Assembly: GCA_944388685.1 (NCBI GenBank)
Contig: CALXJS010000007.1
Location: forward strand, 1 to 38,870
Reading direction: 5' to 3'
From: an uncultured Clostridia bacterium
Lineage (GTDB): Bacteria; Bacillota_A; Clostridia; TANB77; CAG-508
DNA: 38,870 nucleotides
Program-made: the position numbers and the translations under genes
Notes under the pieces: generated by a model
The model's input: only the letters and a program-made list of their open reading frames with translations
Database searches by the model: none
Told to the model about the DNA's origin: nothing
Part shown: piece after piece, positions 1-9,057 of the stretch
How positions within the stretch are numbered: position 1 is the first letter of the stretch
How the letters are laid out: each line of letters starts with the position of its first letter

Positions 1-39
1 AGGAGGAGATTTATTTCACTCATAGCTAGAAGCTTTTAG
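1..39 (+). other. Possible 3' tail of a plus-strand gene cut by the window edge
   Basis: The first bases are open in frame 1 until a TAG at 37-39, and a plus-strand terminator follows at once. The two other plus frames also stay open until stops at 22-27, so the frame cannot be decided from 39 bases. Confidence 0.2.
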
Positions 40-66
40 AACCCCACGTAAAACGCGGGGTTTTCT
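40..66 (+). terminator. Rho-independent terminator reading plus
   Basis: AACCCCACGT (40-49) pairs with ACGCGGGGTT (53-62) with one A-C mismatch. A T-rich tract follows. It would end whatever plus-strand transcript enters from outside the window. Confidence 0.6.
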
Positions 67-71
67 TTATC

Positions 72-109
72 CAAAAATAACTTCTTTAATCTAAAATTAA
101 AGAAGTTAT
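72..109 (-). terminator. Terminator after gap
   Basis: A perfect 14-bp stem (77-90 with 96-109, loop CTAAA) lies 24 bases past the GAPDH stop on the minus strand. It is followed there by a run of T (72-76). Confidence 0.75.
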
Positions 110-133
110 CTTTTATTATTTATTAATTTTCTA

Positions 134-1174
<1,041 letters not shown>

Positions 1175-1203
1175 TTATTTTTTGGTCTTCCTCGACCTTT
1201 CTT

Positions 1204-1232
1204 ATTCTATACCAAAAAAGAATACTTTTCAA
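1204..1232 (-). promoter_or_regulatory. Predicted promoter of gap
   Basis: On the minus strand TTGAAA (1232-1227), a 17-base spacer and TAGAAT (1209-1204) lie about 65 bases before the gap start. The -35 box overlaps the pyrD terminator stem, an economical but slightly suspicious arrangement. Confidence 0.45.
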
Positions 1233-1241
1233 GTATTCTTT
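1213..1241 (-). terminator. Terminator of the pyr operon
   Basis: AAAGAATACT and AGTATTCTTT form a roughly 10-bp stem with a short loop just after the pyrD stop. On the minus strand it is followed by TTTTTTGG. Confidence 0.7.
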
Positions 1242-1251
1242 CCGATTTTTT

Positions 1252-2160
1252 CTAATTCATTTCCACTTTTCCAATAATATCATTAATATCTTCTATATTG
1301 CATTTTCTCATATACTCTTCAATTCCTTCAACAACTTTCACGCTTGTATATGGATCTATAAAGTTTCCAGCACCAATTGAAACAGTTGTTGCACCTGCCA
1401 ACATAAATTCTATGGCGTCTTCTCCTGATACAATTCCACCTAATCCCATGATAGGAATATTGACTGCTTGTGCTACTTGATATACCATTCTAACAGCTAC
1501 TGGTCTAATAGCAGGTCCTGATAGTCCACCTGTATTATTAGCAAGAACTGGTTTTCTTTTATAAATATCAATTTTCATAGCTAATAATGTATTGATTAAA
1601 GAAACTGCATCTGCTCCTCCATCTTCTACACCTTTTGCAATTCCTGCAATATCTGTTACATTTGGCGTTAGTTTTACAATTAATGGTTTATCTAATACTT
1701 TTCTTACTTCACTTGTTACTTTTTTAACACCTTCATAGGTGTTTCCAAAAGCCATACAACCTTCTTTTACATTTGGACAAGATAAGTTTAATTCTACACC
1801 ATCAATATCTAAGTTATTTAATATCTTACACAATTCTACATATTCATCAATGGAACTTCCACAAGCATTTACAATGATTTTTGTATCAAATTTTCTTAAG
1901 AATGGTAAATCATTATTTGCAAAATATTCTACTCCTGGATTTTGAAGCCCAATACTATTTAACATTCCACTTGGTGTTTCACATACTCTTGATGGTTTAT
2001 TACCACTCTTTGGCTTTAGAGATGTTCCTTTTGTGATAATTGCGCCTAGTTTTCCTAAATCGAAAAAATCTGCATATTCTCTTCCATATCCAAATGTACC
2101 AGATGCAACGGTTACTGGATTTTTCATTTCAATTCCTGCAAAATTTACTTTCGTATTCAT
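1252..2160 (-). CDS. pyrD: Dihydroorotate dehydrogenase, class IB catalytic subunit
   Basis: PyrD oxidises dihydroorotate to orotate with FMN, the fourth step of UMP synthesis. The class IB form passes electrons to PyrK, which is encoded two genes upstream. Visible hallmarks are VASGTFGYG near the N-terminus, NSIGLQNPG, the catalytic-cysteine segment NLSCPNVKEG, IVKLTPNVTD, and the phosphate-binding GLGGI and GAGNF segments near the C-terminus. Two ATGs compete. The upstream one at 2169 directly abuts AAGGA with no spacer, while the one at 2160 has AGAAAGGA nine bases away and is preferred (302 residues). It is the last gene of the pyr run and is followed by a terminator. Confidence 0.95.
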   Translation of the reverse strand: MNTKVNFAGIEMKNPVTVASGTFGYGREYADFFDLGKLGAIITKGTSLKPKSGNKPSRVCETPSGMLNSIGLQNPGVEYFANNDLPFLRKFDTKIIVNACGSSIDEYVELCKILNNLDIDGVELNLSCPNVKEGCMAFGNTYEGVKKVTSEVRKVLDKPLIVKLTPNVTDIAGIAKGVEDGGADAVSLINTLLAMKIDIYKRKPVLANNTGGLSGPAIRPVAVRMVYQVAQAVNIPIMGLGGIVSGEDAIEFMLAGATTVSIGAGNFIDPYTSVKVVEGIEEYMRKCNIEDINDIIGKVEMN

Positions 2161-2205
2161 ACTTTTCATTCCTTTCTTCTAAAGATTGATTTTTTATAAT
2201 CCTTT

Positions 2206-2751
2206 TCATTCTGCTTTTCTTTTAATGACTTCTGCTTGCTGTTGCAAATCCATATTTGAAACTTCTTCGATAAATTGTATTATTTTTTCTAATTTCAAAT
2301 ATTTCGGTTCTTCCTTTGTTTCATTCATATATTTTTTTATTTTTTCCATAACTTCTACATGATATCTTTTTATGATTTCAGCATTTAAACAATCATAATC
2401 ATTATGAAATGTATCTTGATTTGCTTTTGCTTGTTTTGCCTCTTCTCTAAAATAGATTCTATCAAAATAATCATCTGCTAATAAATGGATAAAATATCCT
2501 TTCCAATAATCTTTGCTTAAATCTACTTTTTCATCTTTCAAAAATTTATCTAAGTAGATTTTTTGGTTATCTTTTGTCCAATCTCCCCAAACCCCATAAT
2601 GTGTTTCATTTTTACCAACACTTTTATTTTCTATTGAAATATAGTCTGGAGCAATTGTACCTTTGATAAATTCTTCCATATTGTTTATTTCATTTTTATG
2701 TTTTTTTGCATATTCTTTTGCTATTGCAATATGTATTGTAAATCCTGGCAT
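2206..2751 (-). CDS. Zinc-dependent phospholipase C-like protein
   Basis: This 181-residue protein begins MPGFTIHIAIAKEYAKK and contains GTIAPDY, THYG, and a HLLADDYFD segment. This His/Asp pattern resembles the zinc-dependent phospholipase C / S1-P1 nuclease-like fold (PF00882 type) seen in small Clostridia proteins of unknown substrate. No signal peptide is visible, so it is probably cytoplasmic and not a secreted toxin-type PLC. The start at 2751 has AGAGGA seven bases upstream, while the ATG at 2778 lacks a good site. It sits between pyrK and pyrD, which usually adjoin, and is likely co-transcribed with them. The link to pyrimidine metabolism is not known. The family assignment rests on motif pattern only. 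Confidence 0.6.
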   Translation of the reverse strand: MPGFTIHIAIAKEYAKKHKNEINNMEEFIKGTIAPDYISIENKSVGKNETHYGVWGDWTKDNQKIYLDKFLKDEKVDLSKDYWKGYFIHLLADDYFDRIYFREEAKQAKANQDTFHNDYDCLNAEIIKRYHVEVMEKIKKYMNETKEEPKYLKLEKIIQFIEEVSNMDLQQQAEVIKRKAE

Positions 2752-2834
2752 TTTTATTCCTCTTTCATTTAAATTCATTACCTAATTTTACCATCTCTGA
2801 CAAACCGTTTAACGCTATATACATTTATCTTGAA

Positions 2835-3626
2835 CTAAATCTCTACATCTCTTGCGTTAAATACTGGTCCACCTTTACAAACATGGAAATATTCTGGTGC
2901 ATCTTTTGGACTTTTAGCAGTTTTTACTGCACAACCTAAACATACACCTAGTCCACATCCCATTTTTTCTTCTAATGATAATTGACATTCGATGTTATTT
3001 TCAAGCGCATATTTTTGAACTGCCTTTAGCATTGGAAGTGGTCCACAAGCATAAATACAATCATATTGTTCTTTTGCCATATCTTCCATTAAATAATCAA
3101 TTGCAAATCCTTTATTCTTGTAACTTCCATCATCTGTTGTAATAACCAAATTATCTGTTACTTCTCCAAATTCTTTTTCTAGCATCACAAAGTCTTTGTT
3201 TCTAAATCCTAGGTAACCATTTACTTGTTTTTTCTCTGCTTTTGCTTCTTTGGCAAGTTCATATAATGGGAATATTCCAATTCCTCCACCGATAATTGCT
3301 AACTTATTATATTTGTCTGTTTTAAATATGCCATATCCCAATGGTCCTATAATATCAATTTTGTCTCCTACTTCTTTTCGAGATAATAGGTCTGTTCCTT
3401 TTCCTTTTACTTGGAAAATAAATTCTAAGATTCCATTTTTTCTGTCCAAATTGTATATACTGATTGGTCTTCTTAAAAATGGCTCTACTTGGTCTGTTAC
3501 TCTAATTTCTATAAAGTTTCCTGGTTTTGAATCTTCTACAATTTCACTTGCCTTTACACTAAATTTGTAAATTCCTTTTATGATTTCTTCTTTTTCCACT
3601 AATTTTGCTAATACTTGTTTTGGCAT
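2835..3626 (-). CDS. pyrK: Dihydroorotate dehydrogenase B, electron transfer subunit
   Basis: PyrK carries FAD and a 2Fe-2S cluster and moves electrons from PyrD to NAD. The 263 residues match the family length. The N-terminal half holds the flavin-binding RRPISIYN and the nucleotide-binding GGGIGIFPLYELAK segment (about residue 110). The C-terminal cluster motif has cysteines in CGLGVCLGCAVK and a fourth cysteine in FHVCKGGPVF. The ATG at 3626 has AGGAGG in front, and that ribosome site overlaps the pyrF stop codon, so translation of the two is likely coupled. Its usual neighbour pyrD is one gene further along. Confidence 0.95.
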   Translation of the reverse strand: MPKQVLAKLVEKEEIIKGIYKFSVKASEIVEDSKPGNFIEIRVTDQVEPFLRRPISIYNLDRKNGILEFIFQVKGKGTDLLSRKEVGDKIDIIGPLGYGIFKTDKYNKLAIIGGGIGIFPLYELAKEAKAEKKQVNGYLGFRNKDFVMLEKEFGEVTDNLVITTDDGSYKNKGFAIDYLMEDMAKEQYDCIYACGPLPMLKAVQKYALENNIECQLSLEEKMGCGLGVCLGCAVKTAKSPKDAPEYFHVCKGGPVFNARDVEI

Positions 3627-3636
3627 GTTATCCCTC

Positions 3637-4566
3637 CTATTTTTTTATAGCTTCGTTTAATTCATCTCTCATTCTAATAGCCTCTGCTCTAGTTGCTTTC
3701 GCAAATTCCTCTTCTGTGTACTTATCTTTCCATAAATCTGATTTATAAGCACACATTAATCCTCTAGAACTGTTGACAATTCCACCAATTCCATTTTCAT
3801 CAAACCCTAAAGCGATATCTTCTGCTTTTCCACCTTGTGCACCATAACCTGGAATTAAGAAAAATGTATGTGGTGCTACTTTTCTTAAATCTTCTAATTG
3901 TTTTGGATAAGTTGCTCCTACAACTGTTGAAATACTACTATATCCATATTCTCCTCTTAAATCCTTGCCCCATTCTTCCACAAGTTTTGCAACTTTTGTG
4001 TATACTTCTTCTCCATTTTCTAATTTTAAATCTTGCAATTCTCCTGATGATGGATTTGATGTTTTGTCAATGATAAATACCCCCTTACCATATTTTGCAC
4101 AATCTTCTATAAATGGTTTAATTCCATCAATTCCTAAATATGGATTTAATGTTACAAAATCAACATCATAAATGCTTTCTTCTTTTTCTCCAATTTTCGT
4201 TTTTCCTAAGAAAGCATTTGAATAGGCTTTTGCTGTACTTCCAATATCTCCTCTTTTTATATCTGCTATTACTAACATTCCCTTTTCTTTGGCATATTTA
4301 CAAGTTTTCTCAAAAGCTTTCATTCCTTCTAATCCATACATTTCATAAAATGCAACATTTGGCTTTATTGCTGGAATAACATCATAAATCTCATCAATTA
4401 ATGCTTTATTAAATTCTACAATTGCTTTTGCCACACCTTCTAAGGTTTCCTCATATTTACTTCTAATACATTCCGGTATCATTTCATATCTAGGGTCTAA
4501 ACCAATAACGGTTGGGTTATTGGTTTCTTTAATTTTATTGATTAATTTATCTATCATATTTTCCAT
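3637..4566 (-). CDS. pyrF: Orotidine 5'-phosphate decarboxylase (type 2 subfamily)
   Basis: PyrF decarboxylates OMP to UMP, the last step of the pathway. The 309-residue length and the motif DIKRGDIGSTAKAYSNAF (catalytic Asp-Lys-Asp) mark the longer type 2 family. GLDPRYEMIP at the N-terminus, FVTLNPYLG in the middle and PGYGAQGG near the phosphate site also fit. The start at 4566 is preceded by AAGGAGG, but with a rather long spacer of about 13 bases. A second ATG three codons in would be further away still. It lies 10 bases before pyrK and 36 bases after the ArsC-like gene, inside the same run. Confidence 0.95.
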   Translation of the reverse strand: MENMIDKLINKIKETNNPTVIGLDPRYEMIPECIRSKYEETLEGVAKAIVEFNKALIDEIYDVIPAIKPNVAFYEMYGLEGMKAFEKTCKYAKEKGMLVIADIKRGDIGSTAKAYSNAFLGKTKIGEKEESIYDVDFVTLNPYLGIDGIKPFIEDCAKYGKGVFIIDKTSNPSSGELQDLKLENGEEVYTKVAKLVEEWGKDLRGEYGYSSISTVVGATYPKQLEDLRKVAPHTFFLIPGYGAQGGKAEDIALGFDENGIGGIVNSSRGLMCAYKSDLWKDKYTEEEFAKATRAEAIRMRDELNEAIKK

Positions 4567-4602
4567 CTTAAAAATTCTGCCTCCTTCATTATTGGTACCT
4601 GT

Positions 4603-4956
4603 TTATTTTAATTCTTCCCATTCTTTTTCTCTAAAACCTACATATATTTTTTCTTGGGTTATGAATAGTGGTCTTTTGATTAACATACCATCAGATGCTA
4701 ATAATTTTATTTTTTCTTTATCTGACATTGTTGGTAGTTTTTCTTTTAAATTTAATTCTTTATATTTAAGTCCACTTGTATTAAAGAATTTTTTTATTTC
4801 ATATCCACTTTTCTTAATCCATGTTTCTAATTCTTCTACTGTTGGATTCTCTAGAACTATATTTCTATCTTGAAAAGATATATTATTTTTTTCTAACCAT
4901 TGTTTTGCTTTTTTACAAGTAGAACATTTAGGATATTGTATAAATATATTTTTCAA
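4603..4956 (-). CDS. ArsC/Spx-family thioredoxin-fold protein
   Basis: A 117-residue protein of the arsenate reductase/Spx superfamily. It starts FIQYPKCSTCKKAKQWLEKN with a CxxC redox motif at about residues 12-15, and has the family segments KKFFNTSG, LLASDGMLIKRPL and VGFREKEWEE. These proteins act as small-molecule reductases or, as Spx, as RNA polymerase-binding redox regulators. The RPL segment and the retained catalytic cysteine are compatible with either. The start is TTG at 4956 with AGAGGA about eight bases upstream; no ATG is suitably placed. It is embedded in the pyr run between pyrC and pyrF, perhaps by insertion. Assigning arsenate as substrate would be speculation. Confidence 0.85.
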   Translation of the reverse strand: MKNIFIQYPKCSTCKKAKQWLEKNNISFQDRNIVLENPTVEELETWIKKSGYEIKKFFNTSGLKYKELNLKEKLPTMSDKEKIKLLASDGMLIKRPLFITQEKIYVGFREKEWEELK

Positions 4957-5012
4957 AACAATTCCTCTCTTTCCTTCCTAATTATTATTAAATATCAAAT
5001 TAAGCTCTTTAG

Positions 5013-5088
5013 CAGACCTGTTTTCATTGCTTAATATTTCTTTAAGAATTGAAATTTTTAATGTTCTGAAAATTTTAAAACAGGTCTG
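5013..5088. repeat. Inverted repeat in the pyrC-arsC gap
   Basis: CAGACCTGTTTT (5013-5024) and AAAACAGGTCTG (5077-5088) are perfect 12-bp inverted arms around an AT-rich core. A small GTTTC-ATTTT-GAAAC hairpin and CACGTCCC follow before pyrC. It resembles a short intergenic repeat or degenerate MITE. The approximately 170-base gap contains no gene. Confidence 0.5.
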
Positions 5089-5126
5089 TCCCTTTTGGTT
5101 TCATTTTGAAACGATTTGGCACGTCC

Positions 5127-6404
5127 CTAACCTTCATATACAACTCTTCCATTTACAATTGTATATTTTACTTTTCCTTTTAATGTTTTTCCAATAAATG
5201 GGCTGTTTTTTGATTTTGATACTATCATTTCTTTTGTGTATACATATTCTTCATTTGGGTCAAATATTGTGATATCTGCCATTTTTCCTGTTTCTATACA
5301 TCCTCTTTCATTATCGATATGTAATAATTTTGATGGTGTATATGATGTAAGTCTTACTAGATTTAAGTAATCAATATGTCCTGGGTCTACCAAATTCATA
5401 ATTTCAGCTGGAAGTGCTGTTTCAAATCCTATAATTCCATTTGGTGCTTTTGATAATTCTACATTTTTTTCATCCTCTGCATGTGGTGCATGGTCTGTGA
5501 TAATGCAATCAATGGTTCCTTCTTTTAATCCTTCGATAATCGCTTGTCTATCTTTTTCTTCTCTTAATGGTGGGTTCATTTTGGCATTTGTTCCTGATTT
5601 TAATACTTCATCTACTGTGAATGTGAAATAGTGTGGACAAGTTTCACAAGTGATTTTGACACCTCTTTTTTTCGCGTCTCTTATCATATCCTTACTTGTT
5701 TTTGTACTAATATGACAAATATGTCCTCTAACACCATTTGTTTCTGATATGACAATTTCTCTTGCTGCCATAATTTCTTCTGCTTCTGGTAATACACCTT
5801 GCACGCCTAATTTTTCTGCTACAGGTCCTGCATTTATTGCACCTGCTGATACAGATTTTTCTTCACAATGTGATGCTACATATGTTCCTAATTTGTCTGC
5901 TTCTATCATAGCTTGTCTCATCATTCTACTATTTACTACTGGCATTCCATCATCAGAAAATCCAATAGCACCTGCTTTTCTTAATGCTTCAAAGTCAACT
6001 AGTTCTTCTCCTTTTTCTCCTTTACTTACAGAAGCATATGGCAATACATTACATAAATTTACTCTTTTTCCTTCATTTATGATATATGTTAAAGTTTCTA
6101 CATTGTCTGGTGTTGGTTTTGTATTTGGCATTGGACAAATGGTTGTAAACCCACCTGCAACAGCACTTTTTGAACCAGTTTCTATTGTTTCTTTGTGTTC
6201 TCCTCCTGGCTCTCTTAAATGACAATGTACATCTATCATACCTGGTATAATATTTAAGTTTGTACAATCGATCTCTTTATCTGCTGTTTCTGTTATATTT
6301 TTCTCAACTTTTACAATTTTATCATCTTCAATTAAGATGTCATATGTATCATCTAATTTGTTTTTATAATCAATAACATGTCCATTTTTTAATAATAGTT
6401 TCAT
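5127..6404 (-). CDS. pyrC: Dihydroorotase (class I)
   Basis: PyrC cyclises carbamoyl aspartate to dihydroorotate using a zinc centre. Hallmarks in the 425-residue protein are the metal-binding DVHCHLREPG (about residue 57), GGFTTICPMPNT, the histidine segment GHICHISTKTS, and IITDHAPH with the catalytic aspartate. The frame opens with a TTG at 6428, but that has no ribosome site and nearly touches pyrI. The ATG at 6404 has AAAGGA about 11 bases upstream and gives the usual N-terminus MKLLLKNGHVIDY. It lies 30 bases downstream of pyrI in the same transcription unit. Confidence 0.95.
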   Translation of the reverse strand: MKLLLKNGHVIDYKNKLDDTYDILIEDDKIVKVEKNITETADKEIDCTNLNIIPGMIDVHCHLREPGGEHKETIETGSKSAVAGGFTTICPMPNTKPTPDNVETLTYIINEGKRVNLCNVLPYASVSKGEKGEELVDFEALRKAGAIGFSDDGMPVVNSRMMRQAMIEADKLGTYVASHCEEKSVSAGAINAGPVAEKLGVQGVLPEAEEIMAAREIVISETNGVRGHICHISTKTSKDMIRDAKKRGVKITCETCPHYFTFTVDEVLKSGTNAKMNPPLREEKDRQAIIEGLKEGTIDCIITDHAPHAEDEKNVELSKAPNGIIGFETALPAEIMNLVDPGHIDYLNLVRLTSYTPSKLLHIDNERGCIETGKMADITIFDPNEEYVYTKEMIVSKSKNSPFIGKTLKGKVKYTIVNGRVVYEG

Positions 6405-6434
6405 ATATTTCACTTTCCTTTCTTTCAATAGAAA

Positions 6435-6851
6435 TTAGTTTACTTGTTCCTCGCAATATTTACATCTATATACCACATTTTCTCTATCTGTTAATTCACA
6501 AATATGTGGTAATTCTTGTTCGATTGATGTAATACATCTTGGATTTTTACATTTAACAACATTTACTAATTTTTCTGGAAGCTCTGGATGAAATTTTTCC
6601 ACAATCTTTCCATCTTTAATTTTATTTACCGTAATTTTGGGGTCTAAATATCCCAATATATCTAAATTGATATCTAAATTTTCATCAATTTTAATGATGT
6701 CTTTTTTTCCTGTTTTATTACTTTTTGCATTTTTGATAATTGCAACAGAAGTATCTAACTCTCCTAATTTCAAATAATTATATATCTCAAAACTCTTTCC
6801 TGCTTCTATATGGTCAATTACATATCCATTTTTTATACTATCTATATTCAT
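6435..6851 (-). CDS. pyrI: Aspartate carbamoyltransferase regulatory chain
   Basis: PyrI binds nucleotide effectors and holds ATCase catalytic trimers together. The 138-residue length is a little short of enteric PyrI (about 153). The N-terminal allosteric domain starts IKNGYVIDHIEAGKSFEIYN. The C-terminal zinc domain has the four expected cysteines, in CKNPRC and YRCKYCEEQ. It sits 20 bases after pyrB with AGAAAGGA before the ATG, so this organism has an allosterically regulated two-subunit ATCase. Confidence 0.95.
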   Translation of the reverse strand: MNIDSIKNGYVIDHIEAGKSFEIYNYLKLGELDTSVAIIKNAKSNKTGKKDIIKIDENLDINLDILGYLDPKITVNKIKDGKIVEKFHPELPEKLVNVVKCKNPRCITSIEQELPHICELTDRENVVYRCKYCEEQVN

Positions 6852-6871
6852 TCTAAAATTTCCTTTCTATA

Positions 6872-7789
6872 CTATTTTTCAAAATTTAACAACTTTAGAA
6901 TTAAAGCCATCCTAATAAACTTACCATATTTTGCTTGTTTAAAATAGCAAGCCCTTTTATCATCATCCACATCTACTGATATCTCATTTACTCTTGGTAA
7001 TGGGTGCATAATACATAAATCCTCTTTTGCATTTTCCAATTTTTCTTTATTTAAAATATAATAATCTTTTAATCTGATATAATCCTCTTCATTGAAAAAT
7101 CTTTCTTTTTGTACTCTTGTCATATACAAAATATCTAAATCTTTCATATATTTCTCCATATCATTTGTTTCTACATATTCTATATTGTTTTTCTCTAAGA
7201 TATCTGTTTTCACATAGTCTGGTATTTTTAATTCATCTGGTGAAATAAGAACGAATTTAATATTGGCATATCTTGACATTGCCGTTATCAAAGAATGAAC
7301 AGTTCTTCCGAATTTTAAATCACCACAGATTCCTATTGTCAAATTAGATAATCTGTGTTTTTCACATTGAATTGTTAATAAATCTGTTAATGTTTGTGTT
7401 GGATGGTTATGTCCTCCATCTCCTGCGTTAATAATAGGTACTTCTGATTTCATAGCAGCAACTAGTGGTGCCCCCTCTTTTGGATGTCTCATAGCAATAA
7501 TATCGGCATATCCACCAATAACTCTTACAGTATCTGCAACACTTTCTCCTTTAGCAGCAGAACTAGAATTTGCAGAAGAAAATCCTAATACATTTCCTCC
7601 TAGTTCCATCATAGCAGCTTCAAAACTTAATCTTGTTCTTGTGCTTGGCTCATAAAATAGAGTTGCTAATTTTTTGCCTTCACATTTTTTTGCATATTTT
7701 TGTCTATTGTCTATAATATCTTTTGCTACATCGATAAGTTCATCAATTTCTTCTGTTGATAAATCTTTGATATCAATTAAATGTTTCAT
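6872..7789 (-). CDS. pyrB: Aspartate carbamoyltransferase catalytic subunit
   Basis: PyrB joins carbamoyl phosphate and aspartate, the committed step of pyrimidine synthesis. The 305-residue protein has the carbamoyl-phosphate loop [13 protein letters not shown] (about residues 46-58), the SSAAKGES loop, [23 protein letters not shown] and the C-terminal HPLPRVNEI. The ATG at 7789 is preceded by AAAGGAGG. It is the first gene of the minus-strand pyr run and has a near-consensus promoter just upstream. No PyrR-type attenuator leader is seen, because the leader is only about 25-30 bases long. Confidence 0.97.
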   Translation of the reverse strand: MKHLIDIKDLSTEEIDELIDVAKDIIDNRQKYAKKCEGKKLATLFYEPSTRTRLSFEAAMMELGGNVLGFSSANSSSAAKGESVADTVRVIGGYADIIAMRHPKEGAPLVAAMKSEVPIINAGDGGHNHPTQTLTDLLTIQCEKHRLSNLTIGICGDLKFGRTVHSLITAMSRYANIKFVLISPDELKIPDYVKTDILEKNNIEYVETNDMEKYMKDLDILYMTRVQKERFFNEEDYIRLKDYYILNKEKLENAKEDLCIMHPLPRVNEISVDVDDDKRACYFKQAKYGKFIRMALILKLLNFEK

Positions 7790-7818
7790 GTTTTCCTCCT
7801 TTAAATTAATCTCTTAAT

Positions 7819-7847
7819 ACTATACAGAAAAAACGCTTAAAAGTCAA
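7819..7847 (-). promoter_or_regulatory. Promoter of the pyrB operon
   Basis: Minus-strand TTGACT (7847-7842), exactly 17 bases, then TATAGT (7824-7819), about 30 bases before the pyrB start. The -35 region lies 8 bases from the left end of the 7855-7990 palindrome and mirrors the -35 region of pyrE (inverted AAGTCAAGAG / CTCTTGACTT). Confidence 0.8.
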
Positions 7848-7854
7848 GAGAAAT

Positions 7855-7990
7855 GTTGGATTTTGAGACAATTGGGGCCAGGTGGGGTTTTGTACCACTT
7901 TTGTCGAAAAATGTAAAATATGACTATTCGTCATTTTTCGACAAAAGTGGTACAAAACCCCACCTGGCCCCAATTGTCTCAAAATCCAAC
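7855..7990. mobile_element. Palindromic MITE-like element with perfect 59-bp arms (family B)
   Basis: Bases 7855-7913 and 7932-7990 are perfect reverse complements of 59 bases, with an 18-base loop. The arm interior (GAGACAATTGGGGCCAGGT... to ...TTGTCGAAAAATG) recurs with a few changes in the element at 20093-20370. It lies between the divergent pyrB and pyrE promoters. The open frame across it, which would extend pyrE upstream, is an artefact. Confidence 0.75.
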
Positions 7991-8026
7991 CTAGCTAACC
8001 TGACCTGCCCTGGCGCAAATCATCTC

Positions 8027-8055
8027 TTGACTTATTCCCCTTTTTATATTAAGAT
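8027..8055 (+). promoter_or_regulatory. Promoter of pyrE-like gene
   Basis: TTGACT (8027-8032), 17 bases, TAAGAT (8050-8055), about 30 bases before the ATG at 8087. The flank CTCTTGACTT is the inverted copy of the pyrB -35 region, so the two divergent promoters are symmetrical around the palindrome. Confidence 0.75.
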
Positions 8056-8086
8056 ATTCCTAGAAAAATTTAAGGAGGAATTTTTT

Positions 8087-8944
8087 ATGTCTGATATTAT
8101 GTCATATTTATTTGAAACAAAAGCTGTAAAATTTTGCGAAGAAAACAGGCCTTTTTGGTATACCTCTGGTAAAATAGGTCCTTATTTTATCAATACCCAT
8201 TTTGTATATGGTAGTGAAAAAGAAGCTAGTGAGTTATTAGCATTTATCGACGAGTGTTTAGCTGATAAGGCCACTTTACCAGAAAAAGTTTTCCAAAAGG
8301 TATTAAAACAATATAATGAAAATGAAATTTATCACAATGTTATTGATTCTATGAAAGATTATATTATGAAAAATATAAATGTTGCAGAAGTAGATTATGT
8401 TTCTGGTGGAGAAAGAAGAGATTGGTTTTTCTCTAATATGATTGCTTATCTTTTGGACAAGCCACATATTTCTATTTATAAAGATTTATCTACTGTTGTA
8501 AGTGATAGTAAATTTGAAAAAACAGAAACTGTAACAAATATTGAAAATAAAAAAGTATTACATATTGCTGATTTAGTAACTGTAGCTTCTAGTTATATTC
8601 GAGCTTGGATACCTGCTATTAAAAATATGGGTGGACAAATGTGCTGGTCTTGTGTTATTGTTGACCGTATGCAAGGTGGAAAAGAGAAGATTGAAGCTGA
8701 AGGTGTAAAAGCTTTTTCACTAGTCAATGTAGATAATACTTTATTTGAAACAGCTTATAAAAATAAAATTATTAATGAAAATCAATTAGAAATGTTAGAA
8801 AAATTCTTTGAAAATCCTGATGAAACCATGAAACAATTTTTAATTAATCATCCTGATTTCTTAGAAAATGCTTTACATGCTGATGAAAAAACAGCTAAAA
8901 GAGCCAAACTTTTAGTTGATGGAAATTTATATGGGCTTAACTAA
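8087..8944 (+). CDS. pyrE: Orotate phosphoribosyltransferase-like protein
   Basis: A 285-residue phosphoribosyltransferase-fold protein, longer than classical PyrE (about 210). SGKIGPYFINTHFVYG near residue 25 matches the OPRT substrate loop, VDYVSGGERRDWFFS matches the ERRDW segment, and IVDRMQGGKE matches the DR-x-x-GG end of the fold. The PRPP-binding motif, usually VxVxDDVxTTG, reads VLHIADLVTVASS, so the first acidic residue and the TTG are altered. Its placement opposite the pyr operon, which otherwise lacks pyrE, supports conversion of orotate to OMP. The start at 8087 is set by AAGGAGG. The open frame upstream is created by the palindrome. Confidence 0.8.
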   Translation: MSDIMSYLFETKAVKFCEENRPFWYTSGKIGPYFINTHFVYGSEKEASELLAFIDECLADKATLPEKVFQKVLKQYNENEIYHNVIDSMKDYIMKNINVAEVDYVSGGERRDWFFSNMIAYLLDKPHISIYKDLSTVVSDSKFEKTETVTNIENKKVLHIADLVTVASSYIRAWIPAIKNMGGQMCWSCVIVDRMQGGKEKIEAEGVKAFSLVNVDNTLFETAYKNKIINENQLEMLEKFFENPDETMKQFLINHPDFLENALHADEKTAKRAKLLVDGNLYGLN

Positions 8945-8958
8945 TTAGCCCATTTTAT
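8931..8958 (+). terminator. Terminator overlapping the pyrE stop
   Basis: ATGGGCT (8931-8937) pairs with AGCCCAT (8947-8953), and TTTTATT follows. The pyrE stop codon lies in the loop. Confidence 0.55.
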
Positions 8959-9057
8959 TGTATTTAAGAAACTTTATGAGCCTTTTCATTTTTTATAGAA
9001 AATTCGTACACAACGTTTTATAAAGAAAAATATATATTTGCAGAAAGAGGGATATTC

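Noticed and set aside
7790..7818. PyrR-dependent attenuator before pyrB
   Set aside because: The leader is far too short, and no anti-terminator pair is present.
7853..8086. 78-codon N-terminal extension of the pyrE-like gene
   Set aside because: It is translated palindrome. A clear AAGGAGG and a promoter place the start at 8087.
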